Shown here one piece after another: positions 16,952 through 29,696 of a stretch of DNA of 64,000 nucleotides; the stretch's first letter is position 1; each line of letters begins with the position of its first letter. Both the position numbers and the translations under genes were made by a program. The notes under the pieces are model-generated. The model worked only from the letters and a program-made list of their open reading frames with translations. It made no database searches and had not been told where the DNA came from. The stretch is from Methylohalobius crimeensis 10Ki (lineage in GTDB: Bacteria > Pseudomonadota > Gammaproteobacteria > Methylococcales > Methylothermaceae), in NCBI RefSeq assembly GCF_000421465.1, contig NZ_ATXB01000002.1, forward strand, positions 610,690-674,689, written 5' to 3'.

Positions 16952-17632
16952 ATGCTCACTGGCTTTGGCAAACGCCAGCAACAACTCCTCGAGCTGCTGC
17001 TGGAAAACAAGGCGGGAATGACGATGGAAAACTTGGCGCGCGCCCTGGACGTGTCGAAAAGCGCGGTCCACCAGCACTTGACCGCCTTGGAACGGGACGG
17101 CTACGTCGCGCACAAGGCCTTCATGAAGACCGGCGGGCGTCCCAGCCAAGTCTATGCCCTCACCGACCGAGGGATGCACCTTTTCCCCAAGCAATACGCC
17201 TGGTTCTCCGAACTGCTTCTGCGTCAGTTGATTGAACAATTGGGCAGCGCGGAGATGGAGAAACTGCTCTACCGGCTGGGACAGGAAACCGCCGCCGTCT
17301 TGCGCGAACGCCTTCGCGGAAAAAGTCGCGCGGAACGGATTCGGGAAGCGGTTCAGATCATGCAGGAGTTCGGTTACCAGGCCCAGGTCGTGGAGTCGGA
17401 AGCGGGATTGCCGGAGATCAGCGCGAAAAACTGCGTCTATCACGACCTGGCCGAAACCCATCCCGAAGTCTGCGCGCTCGATATGGGCTTGCTGGACGGT
17501 TTGCTGGAAGAAACCGTGGTGCAGCGGGAATGCATGGTGCGGGACGGAATGGCCTGTCGGTTTTGTCTGGCGGCACGGCAAGTCTCCGAGAAAGCCAAGA
17601 CCACCCCCTCAGTTTATAAACATAAAACTTGA
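16952..17632 (+). CDS. SufR-like winged-helix regulator with C-terminal Cys cluster
   Basis: A protein of 226 aa. The N-terminal winged helix-turn-helix ('MTMENLARALDVSKSAVHQH' then 'LTALERDGYV' and a wing 'TGGRPSQVYALT') is of the SufR/ArsR type. The C-terminal domain has cysteines spaced C-x12-C-x19-C-x7-C-x2-C, suited to an iron-sulfur cluster or other metal. SufR uses a similar layout to sense iron-sulfur status; NO or redox sensing is also possible. It is divergent from the oxidase operon and directly upstream of the efflux operon, and near-identical motifs lie at both target promoters. GGAG precedes the ATG. Confidence 0.75.
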   Translation: MLTGFGKRQQQLLELLLENKAGMTMENLARALDVSKSAVHQHLTALERDGYVAHKAFMKTGGRPSQVYALTDRGMHLFPKQYAWFSELLLRQLIEQLGSAEMEKLLYRLGQETAAVLRERLRGKSRAERIREAVQIMQEFGYQAQVVESEAGLPEISAKNCVYHDLAETHPEVCALDMGLLDGLLEETVVQRECMVRDGMACRFCLAARQVSEKAKTTPSVYKHKT

Positions 17633-17657
17633 CAAACAAACTGCTCTTTGTTTTGGT
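17613..17657 (+). promoter_or_regulatory. Promoter and candidate operator of the efflux operon
   Basis: TTATAAACATAAAAC abuts a -35 box TTGACA (17629-17634), overlapping the last codons of the regulator. The motif matches the one before the oxidase operon at nearly every position over 22 bases. The -10 (near 17652) is weak, so activation may be needed. Confidence 0.6.
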
Positions 17658-17693
17658 AACGCTTGTCATCAAGCAAGCCGAAGGTCTCTACCC

Positions 17694-18500
17694 ATGAAGA
17701 CTTCCATCATCCCCCTCCTGTTCTTGCTGTTATCGGGTAGTTGGTTGGCCGACGCCGGTGCAAAGCCGCATAATTTCACAGCGGAAACGGCACCAGTGGT
17801 ATTGGTGGCGATGGCTTCGCCACCCTTGGAAATGCATCCCGATTCGCTCGGCGATCGCCAACCCGCCACCCACGCCTTGATCAGGGATGCGATCATGACC
17901 GCCGACTACCTGGCGCTGGAAAAAAGCCTTTATCTCGCTCCCGGCGGCGTACTCACCCTAGGCAGAATCGCACCGAATGAATCCGGCGCCCGTTTCGATC
18001 CGCCCCTCATTTCGGATCGCGGCCCGAGACCTTATGAAGGGCATATCTGGTCAGCGAGTCGGGAAGTGAGTGAAACCCTCGCCCGAGCGCTTCGAAATCA
18101 AGGGGTCGAAGCCCGCGTGTGGGATCGCTATCTCCCCCTATCGCCCTCCCGTCCGACCCATCTGCCCGATTGGCGCGCCGCGGTTCTGCAATGGTACGCG
18201 GCGGAGCAAAGTGACGCCGATTACCGGCACGCCGGCATTCCGAAAAGCACCGATGTCATCGAGGTGGCCGTCGGAGACGTTTCCGTCTTCCATGGCCAAA
18301 TCCGCCTGACCTTGCTGGCGAAACGCATCGATCCCGTCAGTGGCCGGGTGAAGGCGCGCGCCAGCGGGCGCGAGACCGCATCCGTCCGGGCGGAGTGGCA
18401 ACTGTTCGATCGGGAGGCCAGGGCCTTCAAATCGGCGATCCGCGATCTGGGTCGACGGCTCGCCGAGCAGACTCTGCCGCCCTTGACCGCTAGCTTCTGA
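17694..18500 (+). CDS. Secreted protein of unknown function, first gene of efflux operon
   Basis: A protein of 268 aa from the ATG at 17694. It has a signal peptide ('IIPLLFLLLSGSWLADAGA'). No known domain was recognised. Features include 'APGGVLTLGRIAPNESGARFD', 'PYEGHIWSASREVSETLARA' and a C-terminal amphipathic helix. It is 10 bp before the EmrB-like gene and behind the regulated promoter, so it is probably co-expressed with the pump. A periplasmic accessory or sensor role is inference only. Confidence 0.6.
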   Translation: MKTSIIPLLFLLLSGSWLADAGAKPHNFTAETAPVVLVAMASPPLEMHPDSLGDRQPATHALIRDAIMTADYLALEKSLYLAPGGVLTLGRIAPNESGARFDPPLISDRGPRPYEGHIWSASREVSETLARALRNQGVEARVWDRYLPLSPSRPTHLPDWRAAVLQWYAAEQSDADYRHAGIPKSTDVIEVAVGDVSVFHGQIRLTLLAKRIDPVSGRVKARASGRETASVRAEWQLFDREARAFKSAIRDLGRRLAEQTLPPLTASF

Positions 18501-18510
18501 CTCCGGCCCC

Positions 18511-20076
18511 ATGGCCATGCCCCGCCGCAACGCCCCCTTCGCGCTCGTTCAAGCGAGCCTGATGCTGGGCCATGTGCTGGTCCTGTTCAACGCCGCGGTT
18601 TATGTCGCCGCCATCCCCAAGGCGGCGGGGGCCCTGGGGGTGGCATCCAGCTTCGGCACCTGGGCCCAGACCTATTTCATGATGGGCTGGGCCTTGTCGG
18701 TGCCGCTGACCAGTTGGCTGGCGAAAAAATTCGGCCGGGCGCGGATACTCTTGGCCGGGCTCGCGGGCTTCCTCCTCGCCTCGGCGATTTGCGCCCGGGC
18801 ACCGGAATTTCCCGGCTTTCTCCTAGGCAGGATTCTGTTGGGCTTCCCCAGCGGCCTGGTATTGCTCCTTTCCCAAAATATCGCCCTGAGCCGCTGGCCA
18901 CCGGAAAAAAAACTGACCGGCGTCTCCCTCTGGGGCATGGCGGCCCTGGCACCGCTCACCCTGGGGGGAATGGTCGGCGGCTGGATTACCGACGAACTGG
19001 GATGGCGCTGGTTGTTTTATCTCAATCTCGCCGTCGGCGGCATGGTGGCCTTCATGGTGACCACGCTCCTGGATATGGAAAAGGAAACCCGTCCCGCCTG
19101 GCGCTTCGACAAAATCGGCTATGGCCTGCTGGTGATCGTGATGGCGGGAACCCATACCCTCCTCAACCTGGGCAACGACTGGGATTGGTGGCGTTCCGAC
19201 CTCCTGGTCGGCGTGGCGTCGATCACGGTAGTCGCCTTGCTTTACTGGTGGATTTGGGAGCTGGGCACCCCCTATCCGGCGGTGGATCTGCGCCTCCTGC
19301 GCCAGCGCAACTTTCTCATTGGAGTGACCTGCCTGGCGGTGGGTTTTTTCTTCATTCAAGGCTTGTTCTCGTTTCTGATCGTACGGCTTCAGCTCATCTT
19401 CGACTATTCCACCTGGCTGGCGGGGCTGGTATTCGTGCCTTTGCTGCTGGCCAAGCCGATGATCGCCTTCACGCATCGATTGATGCGGAACATCGATCTC
19501 CGCCTGCTGATTTCCCTGGACTTGCTCGGTTTCGCCCTGGTCTTTTCCTGGATCGGCCGCTTCGATCGCGATGCCTGGCTGGATCAATTGTTCTGGCCCC
19601 TCTGCCTGGAAGGACTCTGCCTGGGCGTCTTCTTCGCCCCCTTGACCGCACTGATCTTGGCCGGGGTGCCGCCCAGATACCATCCCCGGGTTCTGGAACA
19701 GGCCAACGTTCTGAGAATCGCCGCCGGGTCCTGGGGGATTTCCAGCATGGGGGTGATCGCCTACCAGCGCAGCGGCTTCCATCGCGTCAATCTGGTGGAC
19801 CAGTTCACCCTCGCCGATCCGCGCAGCCAAGCCTTGTTGGACAAATTTACCCAGGCCGGATTCTCCCCCGCCGCCGCGCAGACGCAACTAGAAAAAACCG
19901 TGGCGCATCGGGCGTCGATCCTGGGATTCGACGATGCGTTTTTGCTCGCGGCCATGGTATTCGTCGGCCTGGCGGTGCTGGCCTGGCTGGCCGATCCGGT
20001 GCACTTGCCGGTACGCCTGGATTTGCGCCGCAAGATCCGCATGCTTTGGGAGGAGAAGCAGCTTGAGGAACCGTAA
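18511..20076 (+). CDS. DHA2-family MFS drug transporter (EmrB-like)
   Basis: A protein of 521 aa with about 14 membrane segments. The MFS loop motif is seen as 'WLAKKFGRARILLAG' after helix 2, and 'ALAPLTLGGMVGGWITDELGWRW' is the DHA2 motif-C-like region. It is the inner-membrane proton-drug antiporter of a tripartite pump. The 3' end overlaps the outer-membrane factor start by 14 bp. Length is normal for EmrB/QacA relatives. Confidence 0.88.
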   Translation: MAMPRRNAPFALVQASLMLGHVLVLFNAAVYVAAIPKAAGALGVASSFGTWAQTYFMMGWALSVPLTSWLAKKFGRARILLAGLAGFLLASAICARAPEFPGFLLGRILLGFPSGLVLLLSQNIALSRWPPEKKLTGVSLWGMAALAPLTLGGMVGGWITDELGWRWLFYLNLAVGGMVAFMVTTLLDMEKETRPAWRFDKIGYGLLVIVMAGTHTLLNLGNDWDWWRSDLLVGVASITVVALLYWWIWELGTPYPAVDLRLLRQRNFLIGVTCLAVGFFFIQGLFSFLIVRLQLIFDYSTWLAGLVFVPLLLAKPMIAFTHRLMRNIDLRLLISLDLLGFALVFSWIGRFDRDAWLDQLFWPLCLEGLCLGVFFAPLTALILAGVPPRYHPRVLEQANVLRIAAGSWGISSMGVIAYQRSGFHRVNLVDQFTLADPRSQALLDKFTQAGFSPAAAQTQLEKTVAHRASILGFDDAFLLAAMVFVGLAVLAWLADPVHLPVRLDLRRKIRMLWEEKQLEEP

Positions 20077-21571
20077 AACCTATTCCTCTCCGCGAAACAT
20101 TGCCGGTTCGGCACGCCGCGATTCCGGAAAATGCCCGGTTTTACCGGCATGGTTGTTCCCCCTGGCGCTTCTCGCCGGCTGCGCCTTCCTGCCCGATGCC
20201 GACGAAAGCGAGGCCCGCTTCCTCTCCCAGCCGGATATGGCGCTTACCCTGGAAGCGACCGACGAGGCCGCGCCGGTCGACGGCAAATGGCCGAACCGCG
20301 CCTGGTGGCGACAATTCGGCAGCGACGAACTCGATCGGCTGATCGAAACCGCACTGAAAGACAATCCCGATCTCAAAACCGCCGCCCATCGCCTGCGCCA
20401 ATCCCGGGCTCAAATCACGGTGGAAACGGCTCGCTTGCTGCCGGGCTTGGAGTCCAACACCCAATTCGGCCATGCGCGATTTTCGGCCAACAGCGTACAG
20501 GCCAAGCTGGCCGGGGAGAGCTTCGGATTCATCCTGTTCAACCCGGTCAATCTGCGCTGGCATCTGGATCTGTGGGGCAAGGACCGCGCCGCCATCGCGG
20601 CCGCCATGGGTCGATCCAAAGCCCGCGCCGCCGAACTGGCCGACGCCCGCTTGTGGCTGAGCAGCGCCATCGCCCGGGCCTATCTTCGCCTGGCGGTCGC
20701 CGAACAACGCCTGGCCGCCGCGGAAGAACTGATCCGGCACCAAAATGGCCGGCTCGAAGTCAGTCGGGGCCGTTGGCGGGCGGGATTGGACCCGCATATG
20801 CGTCAGGACACCGCCGAGGAACGTTACCTCGACGCCCAAGCCCTGAGGGATGGATTGCGTCAAGAGGTGGCACTACTGCGCCACGAAATCGCCTATCTGG
20901 TCGGCCGGGGTCCCGATTTCGGCGACACCATCCAAATTCAGCCGGTTCGGATTTCCAAGCGCTTTTCCCTGCCCACCGACCTGCCCCTCCACCTGCTCGG
21001 CCACCGGCCGGACGTGGCGGTGGCGAAACATCTGGCGGAAGCGGCCGCCCAGGAGGTCAAGGTCGCCCGCACCGCCTTCTATCCCGACGTCAATCTGGTG
21101 GGATTCGCCGGTCTGCACAGCGTGTCGTTCTCGGACATTCTCCTGCAAGGCAGCAGCCTGGCCTACCAGATCGGTCCCACGGTGGATTTCCCCCTGTTTC
21201 AGGGCGGACGCCTCAGGGGCAACCTTCAGGCCAGCCGAGCCGCCTATGCCGCCGCGGTGGAAACCTATAATGAAGCCGTCCTCCACGCGGTGCGGAACGT
21301 GGCCGACGCCCTGACCCGCTGGCAGGATAGCAACCGCCGCCTGACTTCGCACCAAGCGGCGCTGAACGCCGCCCGACGCCGCTATCGTCTGGCCGCCGGC
21401 CTCCACGAGGCCGGTCTCAACGATCGCTCGGAACTGCTGGCGGCGGCAACCGAAACAAGCTTCCGCGAACTGGAGCGGGCCCGGTTGGAGATGCAGCGCA
21501 ATCGGGCCGTGGTGGACCTCATCCAAGCACTGGGAGGAGGCTGGACAAAAACCGATATCCCCGACGAGTAA
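20063..21571 (+). CDS. Outer-membrane efflux lipoprotein (NodT/TolC family)
   Basis: A protein of 502 aa. I chose the TTG at 20063 because GGAGGAG lies seven bases upstream; this start overlaps the MFS gene. A lipobox 'LLAGC' follows a short hydrophobic stretch. The two OEP repeats are visible: 'LIETALKDNPDLKTAAHRLRQ' in the first half and 'RTAFYPDVNLVGFAG' and 'EAGLNDRSELLAA' in the second. It forms the TolC-like exit duct. Confidence 0.87.
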   Translation: MRNRKTYSSPRNIAGSARRDSGKCPVLPAWLFPLALLAGCAFLPDADESEARFLSQPDMALTLEATDEAAPVDGKWPNRAWWRQFGSDELDRLIETALKDNPDLKTAAHRLRQSRAQITVETARLLPGLESNTQFGHARFSANSVQAKLAGESFGFILFNPVNLRWHLDLWGKDRAAIAAAMGRSKARAAELADARLWLSSAIARAYLRLAVAEQRLAAAEELIRHQNGRLEVSRGRWRAGLDPHMRQDTAEERYLDAQALRDGLRQEVALLRHEIAYLVGRGPDFGDTIQIQPVRISKRFSLPTDLPLHLLGHRPDVAVAKHLAEAAAQEVKVARTAFYPDVNLVGFAGLHSVSFSDILLQGSSLAYQIGPTVDFPLFQGGRLRGNLQASRAAYAAAVETYNEAVLHAVRNVADALTRWQDSNRRLTSHQAALNAARRRYRLAAGLHEAGLNDRSELLAAATETSFRELERARLEMQRNRAVVDLIQALGGGWTKTDIPDE

Positions 21572-21579
21572 AGGAATTC

Positions 21580-22821
21580 ATGTCAACCCGCAAACGACTT
21601 TTGGGCCGGAGGAACCGGCGCATCCGACGCTTGACCTTGATCTTATTGATTCTCGCATTGATCTTCGCTTGGTTCTGGTACCGCAACCACCGCTTTGTCA
21701 GCACGGGCGACGCCTACGTGCGAGGCAACGTGATCCCCGTCGAGGCCTTGGTTTCCGGGACGGTGGTGGAGGTCGCCGCGGAAGACACCCAATTCGTCCG
21801 CGAAGGGCAGATCCTGGTCCGGCTGCAGGGACATCGGGCGCAGATCGCTCTGGAAAAAGCCAAGGCCGATCTGGCCGCGGCGGTACGCCGAGTCCAGGCC
21901 GCCTTCGACGAAACCGAAGTGCTGCACCATCGACTGGACGCCCAAACCGCTCGGGTAAAGCGAATTCAACACGATCTCCAACGCTTCCGCTGGGTGGTCG
22001 AGGAAGGCGGGGTGTCCCAAAAAACCCTGCAAAACACCGAAGACCGGCTGCGTGAATTGCGCGCCCGCGTGCGCGAGACCCGGGCCGATTTACGCCGGAC
22101 GGAAAGCCAGATCCAGGGAACCGAGGTGGACAATCATCCCTGGGTGGAGCAGGCCAAAAGCGCGCTCGAGACGGCCTATCTGGATTTCGTACGCCAAACC
22201 ATCGTCGCCCCGGCCAGCGGCTTCGTGGCGAAAAGGAAAATCCAAGTAGGCGACCGGGTGTCTACCGGAACCCCCTTACTGACCCTGGTTCCCCTGGATC
22301 ATCTATGGGTCGAGGCCTACCTTCTGGAAACCAAGCTCGCCCCCGTCCGCCCCGGCCAACGCGCGGAAATCAGTGTCGACATGTACGGTTCCCGCCGCAC
22401 CTATCACGGCGTCGTGGAAGGCATCCTCCCCGCCACCGGCAGCACCTTCGCCCTGATTCCCCCCGACACCGCCACCGGCAACTTCATCCGCATCCGCCAG
22501 CGGGTGGGGGTACGCATCGGCCTGTTCCCGGAGGAACTGCGTCGCCATCCCCTGCGCCCCGGTCTGTCCACCGTCACCCGCATCGCGGTGGGACGGCGGG
22601 GATTGACTTGGGCGGGAGAAAGGGGCTCCCAGCCGTCGAACGAAGTGAAAACCGAAGCGAGCCCACCGCCCCGGGAAGAACGGCGATTCGAGACGGACGT
22701 CCTGCGCTCCCTGGCCACCACCGAGGCACCCGCCTACCGAAGCCAGGCCTACGCGAACGAACTGCAGGCGGTGGAATCCCTCAGCCAGCGCATCATCGAG
22801 GCCAATCGGAGGAAACGTTAA
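21580..22821 (+). CDS. HlyD-family membrane fusion protein (EmrA-like)
   Basis: A protein of 413 aa. One N-terminal membrane anchor ('[16 protein letters not shown]'), then a biotinyl-lipoyl domain ('[20 protein letters not shown]'), a long coiled-coil hairpin, and a beta-barrel ('[20 protein letters not shown]'). It bridges the DHA2 pump and the outer-membrane factor. The tail from about residue 345 is extra-long and charged. Its TAA overlaps the queF stop on the other strand by two bases. Confidence 0.88.
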   Translation: MSTRKRLLGRRNRRIRRLTLILLILALIFAWFWYRNHRFVSTGDAYVRGNVIPVEALVSGTVVEVAAEDTQFVREGQILVRLQGHRAQIALEKAKADLAAAVRRVQAAFDETEVLHHRLDAQTARVKRIQHDLQRFRWVVEEGGVSQKTLQNTEDRLRELRARVRETRADLRRTESQIQGTEVDNHPWVEQAKSALETAYLDFVRQTIVAPASGFVAKRKIQVGDRVSTGTPLLTLVPLDHLWVEAYLLETKLAPVRPGQRAEISVDMYGSRRTYHGVVEGILPATGSTFALIPPDTATGNFIRIRQRVGVRIGLFPEELRRHPLRPGLSTVTRIAVGRRGLTWAGERGSQPSNEVKTEASPPPREERRFETDVLRSLATTEAPAYRSQAYANELQAVESLSQRIIEANRRKR

Positions 22822-23180
22822 GACTCTGCCGGCCGGTACTCGGCGGTCACGGTAGTATAGATCCCGCCGCGGACATTGAAGCGGGCCTCCACTTTCATCC
22901 AGCGGGGACGGCACGCGGCCGCCAAGTCGTCCAGGATCCGGTTGGTCACCGCTTCGTGGAATGCGCCTTCGTCGCGATAGGACCAGAGGTAAAGCTTGTA
23001 GGACTTGAGCTCGATGCACAGCCGGTCGGGGATGTACTCCACCAGGATGGTGGCGAAATCCGGCTGACCGGTCTTGGGGCACAGACAGGTGAATTCCGGC
23101 GAATCGATCCGGATGGTGTATTCGCGGCCGGGATTGGGGTTGGGAAAAGTTTCTAACGTTTTACTCGGTTGGGAGGGCAT
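22818..23180 (-). CDS. queF: NADPH-dependent preQ0 reductase
   Basis: A protein of 120 aa from the ATG at 23178-23180. It has the QueF signature '[19 protein letters not shown]' with the active-site Cys and Asp, and '[20 protein letters not shown]', the NADPH and substrate motif. It reduces the nitrile of 7-cyano-7-deazaguanine in queuosine synthesis. The length matches the short unimodular class. The frame runs open upstream to 23540, but that part overlaps smc and is not credible. Confidence 0.92.
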   Translation of the reverse strand: MPSQPSKTLETFPNPNPGREYTIRIDSPEFTCLCPKTGQPDFATILVEYIPDRLCIELKSYKLYLWSYRDEGAFHEAVTNRILDDLAAACRPRWMKVEARFNVRGGIYTTVTAEYRPAES

Positions 23181-23283
23181 ATTGTCTTGCTGAAAGCCTG
23201 AAAATTCAAAATGGGTCAGTATAATACGTAAAATTGTAATAATGCGTCGTAACATTGGACCTTCATCCAACTTCGTTGCTCCC

Positions 23284-26200
23284 ATGCGCCTGGAAAAAAT
23301 CAAATTAGCCGGCTTCAAGTCCTTCGCGGACCCCACCGCGCTCGTCTTTCCGGGGCGCTTGATCGGGGTGGTCGGTCCCAACGGCTGCGGCAAGTCCAAC
23401 ATCATCGACGCGGTCCGCTTCGTGATCGGGGAAAGCTCGGCCAAGCACTTGCGCGGCAGCGCCATGGCGGACGTCGTCTTCAACGGTTCGAGCAGCCGCA
23501 AACCGGTGGGTTTGGCCGGGATCGAACTGGTCTTCGACAACCACGAAGGACGCCTCGGCGGCGAATACGCCCGCTACGCCCAGATCGCCCTCAAACGCCA
23601 GGTCACCCGCGAAGGTCAGTCCCAATATTTCCTCAACGGCTCCCGCTGCCGCCGCCGGGACGTCATGGATGTGCTGTTGGGGACCGGCCTGGGACCGCGC
23701 AGCTACGCCATCATCGAACAAGGGATGGTATCGCGCTTCGTCGAGGCCAAACCGGAAGATCTGCGCCTGTTCGTGGAGGAAGCGGCGGGACTCTCCAAAT
23801 ACAAGGAAAGGCGCCGCGAGACCGAACTCAAACTCCAGCACGTCCGCGCCAACCTGGATCGCGTCGAGGATATTCGCGGCGAGCTTCAAGGCCAGGTCAA
23901 ACGCCTTGCTCGACAAGCCAAGAAAGCGGAGCAATACCGCGAATTGACCCGTTCCATCGAGCAGCGCCAGGCGGAGCTGTTGGCGATCCAATGGCGCCAG
24001 GCCGAAACCGAGCATCGCCGCCATCAAGGGGATCTTCAGCGGATGGAAAGCGAGCTGGCCGACCGGGAAAGCGCTCTGGAAGAAGCGGAAACGAGGGTGT
24101 CGAAAGCGCGCGGCCGGACTCAAGATTTGACCCAAAACCTGCAATCCCGGCAGGCGAAGCTATACGATCTGAAGGCTGCCATCAGCCAATGCGATCAGAA
24201 TCTCCGTCACGCCCAAAAAACCCTCCAGGAGCGCGAACGCTCGCTGGATGCCTGGCGCGCCGAATTGGAACGGTCCCAATCGGCCATCGCCGAGACCCGA
24301 ACCGAATTGGAACACCTGGAGCAGGAGCACCTTCAGGTGCAAGCCGAATGGGAGCAACATCGAAGCGGGGTCGAACAAATCCAAGCCCAGCGGCATGCGG
24401 CGAAAAGCCGCCGCCAAGAAGCGCGGCAAGCGTTCGAGCGTCAAGGCGAGAAGTTGAAACACACCGAGTCCGAGACTCAACTCTTGGAAGTGGAAATCCG
24501 TCATTTGGAAGGTCACCATAGCCGCAATCGGACGCGTCTCGAACAGCTGGCCGGCGAGCGGCGCCAACTGGAACAGAACCGCGACTCGGATGCAGTCGAT
24601 GAGCTGGCCCGGCAATTGTCGGAAATTCAGACCCGGCGAGAGGCCCAACAGGAAGCCATCCAAAGCACCAGCCAAACCATCCGCCGCCTGCAAGACGAAA
24701 AGCAGGCCGTCGAGCGCCGGATCAAACAATCGGAAAGCGAATCATCCCGCCTGCAAGGCAAGCTCAGCGCCCTGGAAACCCTCCAGCGGTATGCCTTGGG
24801 AAAAGACCGCGAACGATTGAACGATTGGCTCAAAGCCCTGGGGCTGCAGGATGCCCCGCGCCTCGCCGAAGCCCTGGAAAGCGAGGCCGATTGGGAACTT
24901 GCGGTGGAAACCGCTTTGGCCGAATGGCTGGAATCGGTCTGCCTGGAGGATCTCGCTTCCGTCGCCCAAGCCACCCCCGAGTTGGAAGAAAACGCCGTAT
25001 TCATTCTGAAGCATCCTTCCTTCCCCGGTTCCGCGCCTGCCGACTCCCTGATGAAAAAAGTCACAAGCCCGGTGAATTTGGCGCCTCTTCTGGAAGGCTT
25101 CCGCTGCACGGAATCCCTCGACACGGCGCTGGCTCGGCGGGAAGAATTGGCGACTCACGAACGCTGGATCACGCCCGGCGGGGATCAGGTCGGTCCCTCG
25201 TGGCTGCAGCTCCGCCACCGGGGAGAATCCAATCAAGGGGTACTGGAGCGGCAAAAAGCCCTGCGGGAGCTCCGGGGCAGCCTGGATACCCTGGACCGGG
25301 AGCGGAGCCGGGACCAGGCCGAAAAAAACCGTGTGAACGAGGCGCTGAGCGAGACCGAACGGGACTTGGAAACGCTTCGCTCCGGGGAACGCGACAGCCA
25401 CTCCCGACACAGCCGCTTGCAAGCCGAATTGGGCGCCGCCCGGACCCGCCAGAAAGAAATCCAAACCCGCCTAGAACGGCTCGCGCGGGAATATGAGGCA
25501 ACCGAAAAGGATAACCGGGCGCTGGCCGACAAACTGGCCGAACATCGCCGGGAACTCGCCCGGAAAACCGAAGCCAAAGCGGATCAAGGGGATGCGCTGG
25601 GCAAATTGCAGGCCGACTTCAATCGCGCCCACGCCGAATTCGACCGGATCGAAAACGAAGCCCGCCGCCAACTGGACCACCAACACCGGTTGGAGGCCCG
25701 CCGGGAAAAGATCGAACACGCCCGAGAACTGCTCCGGCAGCAACTGGCGCGGGCCGAACGACAAGAAAGTCAGCTCCGGGATCGCCTCCGGCACGCCGAA
25801 GCCGAGCAAACCGAAGGCAAGGCGCCGATCCAAGCCGCCGAACGCGAACTGGCATCCCTGCTCGAACGCCGCCCCGCGCTGGAACAAGACCTTGCCCGAA
25901 CCCGCGCCGCGGTGCAGAAAGCCGAGGTCGATTTGCGCGACTCGACCGAGCGGAAGCAACGGGCGGAAGCGCAGCGCGATCAAGCTCGAAGCGCCCTGGA
26001 GCAAGCCCGTCTCGCCGCCGAGGCGGCTCGGGTCCGCTGGCAAACCGCACAAAACGAGGTGGCGACCCAAGCCGTCGACCTCGACCGAACCCTGGCATCC
26101 TTGCCTCCCTCCGCCGATGTGGCCGGTTGGCGGAAACGCTTGGAACAACTCAAGGCGGATCAAGCCCGCCTGGGCGACGTCAATCTGGCCGCCATCGAGG

Positions 26201-26784
26201 AACACCGCCAGCATTCGGAGCGTCTGCGCTTTCTCGACAAACAGCACGCCGATCTGGAAAGTTCGGTGGAAATGCTGGAGAAGGCCATCCGCAAAATCGA
26301 CCGCGAAAGCCGCGCCACCTTTCGCGCTACCTTCGACGCGGTGAACGGGCATTTCCGGGAACGCTTCCCGGCGCTGTTCGGCGGCGGGGAGGCCCGACTG
26401 GAGCTGACCGGCGACGACCCCCTCGACGCCGGGGTACGCATCGTGGCCCGGCCGCCGGGCAAACGCAACAGCTCCATCCAGCTGTTGTCCGGCGGAGAGA
26501 AAGCGCTGACCGCGGTCGCCCTGGTATTTTCCTTTTTCGAATTGAACCCGGCCCCCGTTTGCTTCCTGGACGAGGTGGACGCACCCCTGGACGAAGCCAA
26601 CGTGGGGCGCTTCTGCCAACTTCTTAAATCCATGTCGGAACGGGTACAATTCATCTTTGTGACGCATAACAAAGCCACCATGGAAATCGCCGATCAGCTG
26701 ATCGGCGTCACCATGCGCGAACCGGGGATATCCCGCATCGTCGCCGTGGATCTGAAACAGGCCGCCGAAATGGCGGCCGCGTAA
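23284..26784 (+). CDS. smc: Chromosome segregation protein SMC
   Basis: A protein of 1166 aa starting at '[14 protein letters not shown]'. Walker A is '[16 protein letters not shown]'. Two long coiled coils flank a hinge at about residues 500-640. The C-terminal head has the ABC signature '[19 protein letters not shown]' and Walker B '[16 protein letters not shown]'. SMC dimers organise and segregate the chromosome. I prefer the ATG at 23284 to an in-frame ATG at 23242 because the protein then begins at the conserved N-terminus. Confidence 0.95.
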   Translation: MRLEKIKLAGFKSFADPTALVFPGRLIGVVGPNGCGKSNIIDAVRFVIGESSAKHLRGSAMADVVFNGSSSRKPVGLAGIELVFDNHEGRLGGEYARYAQIALKRQVTREGQSQYFLNGSRCRRRDVMDVLLGTGLGPRSYAIIEQGMVSRFVEAKPEDLRLFVEEAAGLSKYKERRRETELKLQHVRANLDRVEDIRGELQGQVKRLARQAKKAEQYRELTRSIEQRQAELLAIQWRQAETEHRRHQGDLQRMESELADRESALEEAETRVSKARGRTQDLTQNLQSRQAKLYDLKAAISQCDQNLRHAQKTLQERERSLDAWRAELERSQSAIAETRTELEHLEQEHLQVQAEWEQHRSGVEQIQAQRHAAKSRRQEARQAFERQGEKLKHTESETQLLEVEIRHLEGHHSRNRTRLEQLAGERRQLEQNRDSDAVDELARQLSEIQTRREAQQEAIQSTSQTIRRLQDEKQAVERRIKQSESESSRLQGKLSALETLQRYALGKDRERLNDWLKALGLQDAPRLAEALESEADWELAVETALAEWLESVCLEDLASVAQATPELEENAVFILKHPSFPGSAPADSLMKKVTSPVNLAPLLEGFRCTESLDTALARREELATHERWITPGGDQVGPSWLQLRHRGESNQGVLERQKALRELRGSLDTLDRERSRDQAEKNRVNEALSETERDLETLRSGERDSHSRHSRLQAELGAARTRQKEIQTRLERLAREYEATEKDNRALADKLAEHRRELARKTEAKADQGDALGKLQADFNRAHAEFDRIENEARRQLDHQHRLEARREKIEHARELLRQQLARAERQESQLRDRLRHAEAEQTEGKAPIQAAERELASLLERRPALEQDLARTRAAVQKAEVDLRDSTERKQRAEAQRDQARSALEQARLAAEAARVRWQTAQNEVATQAVDLDRTLASLPPSADVAGWRKRLEQLKADQARLGDVNLAAIEEHRQHSERLRFLDKQHADLESSVEMLEKAIRKIDRESRATFRATFDAVNGHFRERFPALFGGGEARLELTGDDPLDAGVRIVARPPGKRNSSIQLLSGGEKALTAVALVFSFFELNPAPVCFLDEVDAPLDEANVGRFCQLLKSMSERVQFIFVTHNKATMEIADQLIGVTMREPGISRIVAVDLKQAAEMAAA

Positions 26785-26833
26785 ATGGGCCGACCGCAGA
26801 ACCGACTCGAAGCGCTCCGGAGGAGAATCAAAC

Positions 26834-29679
<2,846 letters not shown>

Positions 29680-29696
29680 ACCCACAAGAAAAACTC

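Noticed and set aside
18714-20066. A 450-codon plus-strand frame overlapping the MFS gene
   Set aside because: It is an alternative frame of the transporter gene, rich in Arg, Gly and Pro, and has no membrane pattern.
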